Source of the DNA: Yersinia rohdei ATCC 43380
Lineage (GTDB): Bacteria; Pseudomonadota; Gammaproteobacteria; Enterobacterales; Enterobacteriaceae
Reading direction: 5' to 3'
Assembly (NCBI RefSeq): GCF_000173775.1
Contig: NZ_ACCD01000006.1
Span: forward strand, 1-64,000
DNA length: 64,000 bases
Both the position numbers and the translations under genes were made by a program. The notes beneath the pieces were generated by a model. That model saw only the letters and a program-made list of their open reading frames with translations. It did not search any database and was not told where the DNA came from. Position 1 is the stretch's first letter; the number at the start of each line of letters is the position of its first letter. Positions 59,197-64,000 of this stretch are shown here, in pieces.

Positions 59197-60477
59197 TTAC
59201 AGTTTTGCGAAGCATCGACGAGCAGCATCCACAGTTTTCTGAATATCTTCTTTACTGTGTGCCACTGACATAAAGCCCGCTTCGAAAGCAGAAGGTGCCA
59301 GATAAACACCTTCTTCCAACATCAAGTGGAAGAAGTGCTTGAAGCGTTCAACATCACAATTCATCACATCCTGATAGCAGGTTACAGTTTTGGCATCTGT
59401 AAAGAAGATGCCAAACATACCGCCGACATGATTAACCACCAGTGGAATATTTTCAGCTTTTGCAGCATGCAGCAGACCATTGGCCAGAGAGTCGGTCAAT
59501 TCTGTCAGGGTTTCATGGATACCGACTTGAGCGACTTCAGTCAGACAGGCAAAACCCGCCGCCATCGCAATAGGGTTACCAGACAGCGTACCGGCCTGAT
59601 ATACCGGGCCTGTCGGTGCCAGAGCATCCATTACATCGCGACGCCCACCAAAGGCACCAACTGGCATTCCGCCACCGATGATTTTACCCAGGCATGTTAG
59701 GTCAGGGATGACATTATAATAATCTTGCGCACCAGCCAGCGCTACGCGAAAACCGGTCATGACCTCATCAATAATCAGCAGTGCGCCAAATTCGTCACAC
59801 AATGCGCGCAGACCTGGTAGAAACTCTGGCAATGGTGGTACGCAATTCATGTTACCGGCGACGGGTTCGACGATGATACAGGCGACGTCTTGCGGATATT
59901 GTTCAAACGCGTCGCGCACCGAGGCCAGGTCGTTATAGGTACAGGTTAGGGTATGTTTAGCAAAATCTGCCGGTACACCTGGCGAATTGGGTTGACCAAG
60001 TGTTAGAGCGCCGGAGCCAGCTTTAACCAGTAAACAGTCGGCATGACCATGATAGCAGCCTTCAAACTTGATGATTTTATCACGGCCAGTGAAGCCTCTC
60101 GCCAGACGAATGGCACTCATGGTCGCTTCAGTACCGGAGTTGACCATCCTTACCATGTCCATGGTTGGCACTAAATTTGTGACCAACTCCGCCATTTTGA
60201 CTTCCATCTCTGTCGGAGCACCAAAGCTCAGACCGCGTTCAACCGCTTCTATCACCGCCTGACGGATAGCCGGATGATTATGGCCCAAGACCATTGGCCC
60301 CCAAGAGCCGACATAATCAATATAGGCCTTACCATCCACATCAAACAAATAAGCGCCATCAGCACGTTCAATAAATAGTGGGATGCCACCGACACCAGTG
60401 AATGCACGCACCGGAGAGTTAACTCCACCTGGGATCAACTGTTTTGCCTGGGCATACAGACTTGCGGATTTACTCAT
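59197..60477 (-). CDS. hemL: Glutamate-1-semialdehyde 2,1-aminomutase
   Basis: HemL makes 5-aminolevulinate, the first committed haem/cobalamin precursor by the C5 route. It is a PLP enzyme of 426 residues, the same as E. coli. The Schiff-base Lys is in '[17 protein letters not shown]' and the PLP-binding Asp in '[12 protein letters not shown]'. '[15 protein letters not shown]' lies near the N-terminus. Confidence 0.97.
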   Translation of the reverse strand: MSKSASLYAQAKQLIPGGVNSPVRAFTGVGGIPLFIERADGAYLFDVDGKAYIDYVGSWGPMVLGHNHPAIRQAVIEAVERGLSFGAPTEMEVKMAELVTNLVPTMDMVRMVNSGTEATMSAIRLARGFTGRDKIIKFEGCYHGHADCLLVKAGSGALTLGQPNSPGVPADFAKHTLTCTYNDLASVRDAFEQYPQDVACIIVEPVAGNMNCVPPLPEFLPGLRALCDEFGALLIIDEVMTGFRVALAGAQDYYNVIPDLTCLGKIIGGGMPVGAFGGRRDVMDALAPTGPVYQAGTLSGNPIAMAAGFACLTEVAQVGIHETLTELTDSLANGLLHAAKAENIPLVVNHVGGMFGIFFTDAKTVTCYQDVMNCDVERFKHFFHLMLEEGVYLAPSAFEAGFMSVAHSKEDIQKTVDAARRCFAKL

Positions 60478-60935
60478 AAACGGGCTCCTGAATTGGGCTT
60501 GGCGACATTAGTGTTGATAACATCGGCCTTGGCAACAAACGATATTGCAGGGTAATAAACAATGTCGCTTGGTAATAAAGAATGCTGCTTATTCTAGAGA
60601 ACTGGCTGTGGTTATCAAATGATTGGATAGATTTAACTGTTATCTTGCGCAGCGCGCCGCAAATCAAGGCTATCGTCACTCACGAAAGCGCGGTGTTTAT
60701 GAGCGGGACAGCAGGCCTACATCACCAGCTTTAAGCCATTTGGATCCCTTCACTGATGGGTGCCCCGGCAGTTCACTCGGTGACGACTCTTTCGGAGCAT
60801 TTCTCTTTCTAATCAACTTTGTCAGCAGTCTGTATTTTATCGACTTTTATGCAGGCATATTATAGCGGTGTAGTCTAAAATCAGACCATTAGGATATTTG
60901 TATTACTTATTCTTTAACTAATAAGCATATAAACC
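60478..60935. other. hemL-clcA divergent intergenic region (458 bases)
   Basis: It must hold both promoters. Apart from three ~20-bp imperfect repeats near hemL I see nothing definite; a frame at 60623-60865 lacks a ribosome site and any recognisable similarity. Confidence 0.6.
60529..60590. repeat. Three imperfect ~20-bp tandem repeats upstream of hemL
   Basis: TTGGCAACAAACGATATTGC, GGTAATAAACAATGTCGCTT and GGTAATAAAGAATGCTGCTT follow one another at about 20-bp spacing. Copies 2 and 3 agree at 17 of 20 positions; copy 1 is more diverged. Confidence 0.55.
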
Positions 60936-62372
60936 ATGACTGACTCAACACAAGATATACCTACCGAAGGCGTTTCTGAAATTAAGCGCGGGCGTTTTAT
61001 CCATGCATTGGTTAACCGTGATACCACTCCCTTAGTTATTCTTATCATGGCTGCGGTCGTTGGGGCGGTGACGGGGCTGCTAGGGGTTGCATTTGATCGT
61101 GGTGTCGATTGGATTACACAGCAAAGGTTAGAAAACTTGGCCAAAGTTGCAGACTCTGCGGTGTTGGTCTGGCTACTGGCTTTTACTATGTCGGCGTTAT
61201 TGGCAATGGTCGGGTACTTTTTGGTTCGCCGTTTTGCTCCTGAAGCCGGAGGTTCAGGGATACCTGAGATAGAAGGTGCGATGGAGGAGATGCGGCCGGT
61301 TCGCTGGTGGCGGGTTATTCCAGTTAAGTTTATTGGCGGCCTGGGTACACTTGGGGCTGGCATGGTGTTGGGGCGCGAAGGGCCAATGGTGCAAATGGGG
61401 GGCAATACTGGGCGGATGATAGTCGATATATTCCGCCTACGTAGCCCAGAAGCACGCCATTCATTATTGGCAACCGGGGCCGCTGCGGGGTTATCTGCGG
61501 CGTTTAATGCTCCACTTGCTGGGATTTTGTTTGTCATCGAAGAGATGCGCTCGCAGTTTCGTTACAGCCTGGTATCCATCAAAGCGGTATTTTTGGGGGT
61601 TATTACCTCAACTATTGTTTACCGTTATTTTAATGGTGAGCGTGCGATTATTGATTTGGGTAAGCTCGGTGATGCTCCGCTAAATACTTTATGGCTCTAT
61701 TTATTGCTGGGTATTATTTTTGGTGCTATTGGGGTGATATTCAATGCGCTGATATTTCGTACACAAGACATATTTATGCGCATTCACGGCGGTGACTGGC
61801 GCAAGCTGGTTTTGATTGGCGGCCTGCTGGGGGGGATGTGTGGCTTATTAGCATTGATTCATGGCGAAGCCGTGGGTGGCGGTTTTTCATTAATTCCTAT
61901 TGCGGCAGCCGGTAATTACAGTATTGGCATGTTGCTGTTTATTTTTATTGCCAGAGTCATTACCACTTTACTGTGTTTTGGTTCTGGTGCTCCGGGCGGG
62001 ATATTTGCCCCAATGTTGGCTTTGGGTACCATTTTGGGAACCGCTTTCGGCCTATCTTGTGCTCACTTTTTCCCTGAATACAGTATTGACGCTGGGACTT
62101 TTGCAATTGCGGGAATGGGGGCGTTATTTGCCGCCTCGGTACGTGCACCTTTGACGGGGATCGTATTGGTGCTGGAAATGACTGATAATTATCAACTCAT
62201 TTTACCAATGATTGTGACTTGTTTAGGTGCAACCTTGATAGCGCAATTTATGGGAGGCCAGCCCTTATATGCCGCTATTTTAGCTCGTACTTTGGAAAAA
62301 CAAGAACATGCAGCCGCAGAGGCCGCAGCGCAACAAGTTGTGGTTGAAAGTCCCCCTCAAACAGGTAAATAA
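60936..62372 (+). CDS. clcA: H+/Cl- exchange transporter ClcA
   Basis: This CLC antiporter is used in extreme acid resistance (2 Cl- for 1 H+). Selectivity motifs '[11 protein letters not shown]', '[12 protein letters not shown]' (gating Glu148) and 'APGGIFAPM' are present. The proton Glu203 lies in '[12 protein letters not shown]', and the chloride Tyr in '[12 protein letters not shown]'. 478 residues, close to E. coli (473). Confidence 0.96.
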   Translation: MTDSTQDIPTEGVSEIKRGRFIHALVNRDTTPLVILIMAAVVGAVTGLLGVAFDRGVDWITQQRLENLAKVADSAVLVWLLAFTMSALLAMVGYFLVRRFAPEAGGSGIPEIEGAMEEMRPVRWWRVIPVKFIGGLGTLGAGMVLGREGPMVQMGGNTGRMIVDIFRLRSPEARHSLLATGAAAGLSAAFNAPLAGILFVIEEMRSQFRYSLVSIKAVFLGVITSTIVYRYFNGERAIIDLGKLGDAPLNTLWLYLLLGIIFGAIGVIFNALIFRTQDIFMRIHGGDWRKLVLIGGLLGGMCGLLALIHGEAVGGGFSLIPIAAAGNYSIGMLLFIFIARVITTLLCFGSGAPGGIFAPMLALGTILGTAFGLSCAHFFPEYSIDAGTFAIAGMGALFAASVRAPLTGIVLVLEMTDNYQLILPMIVTCLGATLIAQFMGGQPLYAAILARTLEKQEHAAAEAAAQQVVVESPPQTGK

Positions 62373-62519
62373 TATATAACATTAGCCCGCAATACTTGAA
62401 TGAATTACTCAGGTATTGGATAATTGAAGCATAGACTGGGCGTCTTAAAGTTTATTGAGTACAGATCAGGCTGCCATTGTAGTAACCTGCAACTCGAACA
62501 CCGGTTGGGAGTGATGAGT

Positions 62520-62864
62520 ATGAGCGATGAAACAGTACTGCCCCTGCAATTTACTGAGGCAGCGGCAAAAAAAGTTAAACTGCTGATTTCTGATGAGGAA
62601 AATCCAAATCTGAAGCTGCGGGTTTACATTACCGGTGGCGGATGCAGCGGGTTTCAGTATGGCTTTACTTTTGATGATCAGATCAACGATGGTGATATGA
62701 CCATTGAAAAGCAAGGTGTTGAACTGGTTGTTGATCCCATGAGTCTGCAATATCTGGTTGGCGGAGCTGTGGACTACACCGAAGGGTTGGAAGGTTCGCG
62801 CTTTATCGTGACTAACCCGAATGCGAAAAGTACCTGTGGGTGTGGTTCTTCTTTCAGTATTTGA
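62520..62864 (+). CDS. erpA: Iron-sulfur cluster insertion protein ErpA
   Basis: This A-type carrier delivers Fe-S clusters to apo-proteins, including IspG/IspH. Cluster-binding Cys residues are in '[13 protein letters not shown]' and '[11 protein letters not shown]'. Of two close ATGs, 62520 is eight bases after GGGAG and gives 114 residues, the E. coli length; 62514 would be too close. Confidence 0.96.
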   Translation: MSDETVLPLQFTEAAAKKVKLLISDEENPNLKLRVYITGGGCSGFQYGFTFDDQINDGDMTIEKQGVELVVDPMSLQYLVGGAVDYTEGLEGSRFIVTNPNAKSTCGCGSSFSI

Positions 62865-62884
62865 TCTGACCATAAACAGGCCAC

Positions 62885-62919
62885 AAAAAAACCGCAACCC
62901 TTTGGGACGCGGTTTTTTG
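62885..62919 (+). terminator. Terminator after erpA
   Basis: AAAAAACCGC pairs with GCGGTTTTTT around a loop with its own CCC/GGG pairing; the arm ends in a T-run. It could also act on the minus strand. Confidence 0.88.
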
Positions 62920-62999
62920 TTATTACGGGCTATAACTCTTCCACACTATCAGCGGTATTTATAAGGTGTTTAAAAAACGCCACTGTTTGTGCTGGTGTT

Positions 63000-63614
63000 T
63001 TAATGCTCTATTTCAAATGTGGGTAGTTTTAAACGCCAGCGGATAGCGGCCAGCCGGATACCTAAGGTTATTACCATCCCCAGCATCATTGCTTGCTGCA
63101 ACGGCATCCCAAAAGTATAGAACGCGGTAGCATGGACAATGCCGCCAATGATACAGGCCGTCGCATAAATTTCAGTACGCAGGATCATGGGGATCTCGCG
63201 GGCTAAAACATCGCGGATAATCCCACCGCCAACACCGGTTATAACCCCCATACAAATAGCGACCAGTGGGCTTGCTCCGGCCGCGAAGGCTTTATTTACC
63301 CCGATCCCCACAAACACAGCCAGGCCAATGGCATCCAGCACGGGTAAGATCCATTTAGGTGTTCGCCGTGGCTGTCGTACCAGCAAGATAGTTGCCAGGC
63401 AGGTCACCATCGCCACCACCAAGTCAGTAGGATCTTTTACCCAAAATACGGGGCCATTAGCTAAGGCCATATCGCGTATTGTGCCCCCTCCGACAGCGGT
63501 CACCACCCCCAAAACCAGTACACCAAAGGGGTCCATACGCAGCTTCCCCGCTAGCAATACACCAGAAATAGCAAATACCGCAGTACCTAAAATATCCAGC
63601 CAATAAACCAGCAT
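63000..63614 (-). CDS. yadS: TRIC/UPF0126 family membrane protein YadS
   Basis: A 204-residue protein with about seven helices and two copies of the glycine signature: 'GVVTAVGGGTIRDMALANG' and 'GVITGVGGGIIRDVLAREIP', typical of bacterial TRIC-like cation channels. The ATG at 63614 overlaps the btuF stop (TAATG); the longer frame to 63662 runs inside btuF. Function in enterics is unknown. Confidence 0.93.
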   Translation of the reverse strand: MLVYWLDILGTAVFAISGVLLAGKLRMDPFGVLVLGVVTAVGGGTIRDMALANGPVFWVKDPTDLVVAMVTCLATILLVRQPRRTPKWILPVLDAIGLAVFVGIGVNKAFAAGASPLVAICMGVITGVGGGIIRDVLAREIPMILRTEIYATACIIGGIVHATAFYTFGMPLQQAMMLGMVITLGIRLAAIRWRLKLPTFEIEH

Positions 63615-64000
63615 TAATGTGACTCCGTCACTGGAGAAGGGAAACTGGCCATTTGTTGGCACAGCTGTTTTGCGGCGAGCAGAATACGGGGGCCAGCACG
63701 ATTAAACCAGTCCTCATTAAGTGTAATCACCGGTGCTGTAAGCTGAGGCCGCCAAAAGGCATTGATATTATCTGCCTGAGCTTCATCACCACTGACGACA
63801 ATTACCTGAGGTTGGCGAACCATCACTTGTTCACGGCTGACTTGTGGCCAGGGAACCCGGCTACTCGCAAAAATATTTTCACCACCACACAAGGAGATTA
63901 TTTCACTCTGTAACGTATGCCCGGAACTGGTAAACAGGGGTTGAGTACCAAATTGCAGAAAGACCCGTAATGGCTGAGTGCGGGCATGGCGACTGCGTAA
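63614..64000 (-). CDS. btuF: Vitamin B12-binding periplasmic protein, C-terminal part (5' end outside window)
   Basis: The minus-strand frame is open to the window edge and gives the last 128 residues of BtuF. Segments '[20 protein letters not shown]', '[19 protein letters not shown]' and '[13 protein letters not shown]' match the C-terminal lobe. BtuF delivers cobalamin to BtuCD. Upstream genes are not visible. Confidence 0.93.
   Translation of the reverse strand, partial: LRSRHARTQPLRVFLQFGTQPLFTSSGHTLQSEIISLCGGENIFASSRVPWPQVSREQVMVRQPQVIVVSGDEAQADNINAFWRPQLTAPVITLNEDWFNRAGPRILLAAKQLCQQMASFPSPVTESH

Noticed and set aside
60623-60865. 80-residue frame between hemL and clcA
   Set aside because: No ribosome site, no recognisable similarity, atypical composition.

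Overview
The window is a chromosomal segment of an enterobacterium, almost certainly a Yersinia of the enterocolitica or environmental group. The backbone follows the classic enteric order (ppdD-hofB-hofC / nadC / ampD-ampE / aroP / pdhR-aceE-aceF-lpd / acnB-yacL / speD-speE-yacC / cueO / hpt / can / yadG-yadH / yadE / panD / panC-panB / folK-pcnB / mrcB / fhuCDB / hemL / clcA / erpA / yadS / btuF). The protein sequences are enteric-like, and several ERIC-type palindromes lie between genes. Organism assignment is inference from gene order and remembered sequences, not a search.

Layout: 1-1830 is the C-terminal part of an autotransporter, followed by an 8-bp tandem repeat. 2126-5278 is a type IV pilin/assembly operon. 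5471-9651 holds nadC, ampD, ampE and aroP. 10444-17756 is the pyruvate dehydrogenase locus, with PdhR operators, an ERIC element and a strongly folding aceE leader. 17820-22987 is an accessory islet: a secreted ADP-ribosyltransferase-fold protein, then an AraC-type regulator divergent from a FepA-like TonB receptor across a near-consensus Fur box. 23651-27867 has acnB, yacL and a YddG-type exporter. 28218-36683 is a contact-dependent inhibition (CDI)-like locus. It has one TpsA/CdiA-like protein with toxin tail and immunity gene, then three displaced toxin-tail/immunity modules and a stray copy of the speD 3' end; no TpsB/CdiB gene is in the window. 36770-46095 returns to backbone genes (spermidine synthesis, copper oxidase, purine salvage, carbonic anhydrase, ABC transporter, deacetylase, panD). 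46205-46711 is a small protein that looks like a free-standing N-terminal translocation domain of Salmonella SspH/SlrP type III effectors, inserted between panD and panC. 46873-50848 holds panC, panB, folK and pcnB; pcnB appears to start at an AUU codon. 50954-51832 is a scar: a decapitated gluQ runs directly into the last ~65 codons of hrpB, so dksA, sfsA, thpR and most of hrpB, expected here in relatives, are absent. 51940-64000 holds mrcB, fhuCDB (without fhuA), a small membrane protein, hemL, clcA, erpA, yadS and the 3' part of btuF.

The housekeeping genes serve pyruvate/TCA flux, NAD, pantothenate, folate, spermidine and haem precursor synthesis, Fe-S assembly, peptidoglycan synthesis and recycling, and iron, cobalamin and copper handling. 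The accessory genes (autotransporter, ART-fold protein, siderophore receptor, CDI array, effector-like protein) concern host, competitor and iron interactions and occupy discrete insertion points between conserved genes. The items most worth following up are the CDI module array with its embedded speD remnant, the stand-alone effector domain, the gluQ-hrpB deletion scar and the ART-fold protein with an altered ExE motif.
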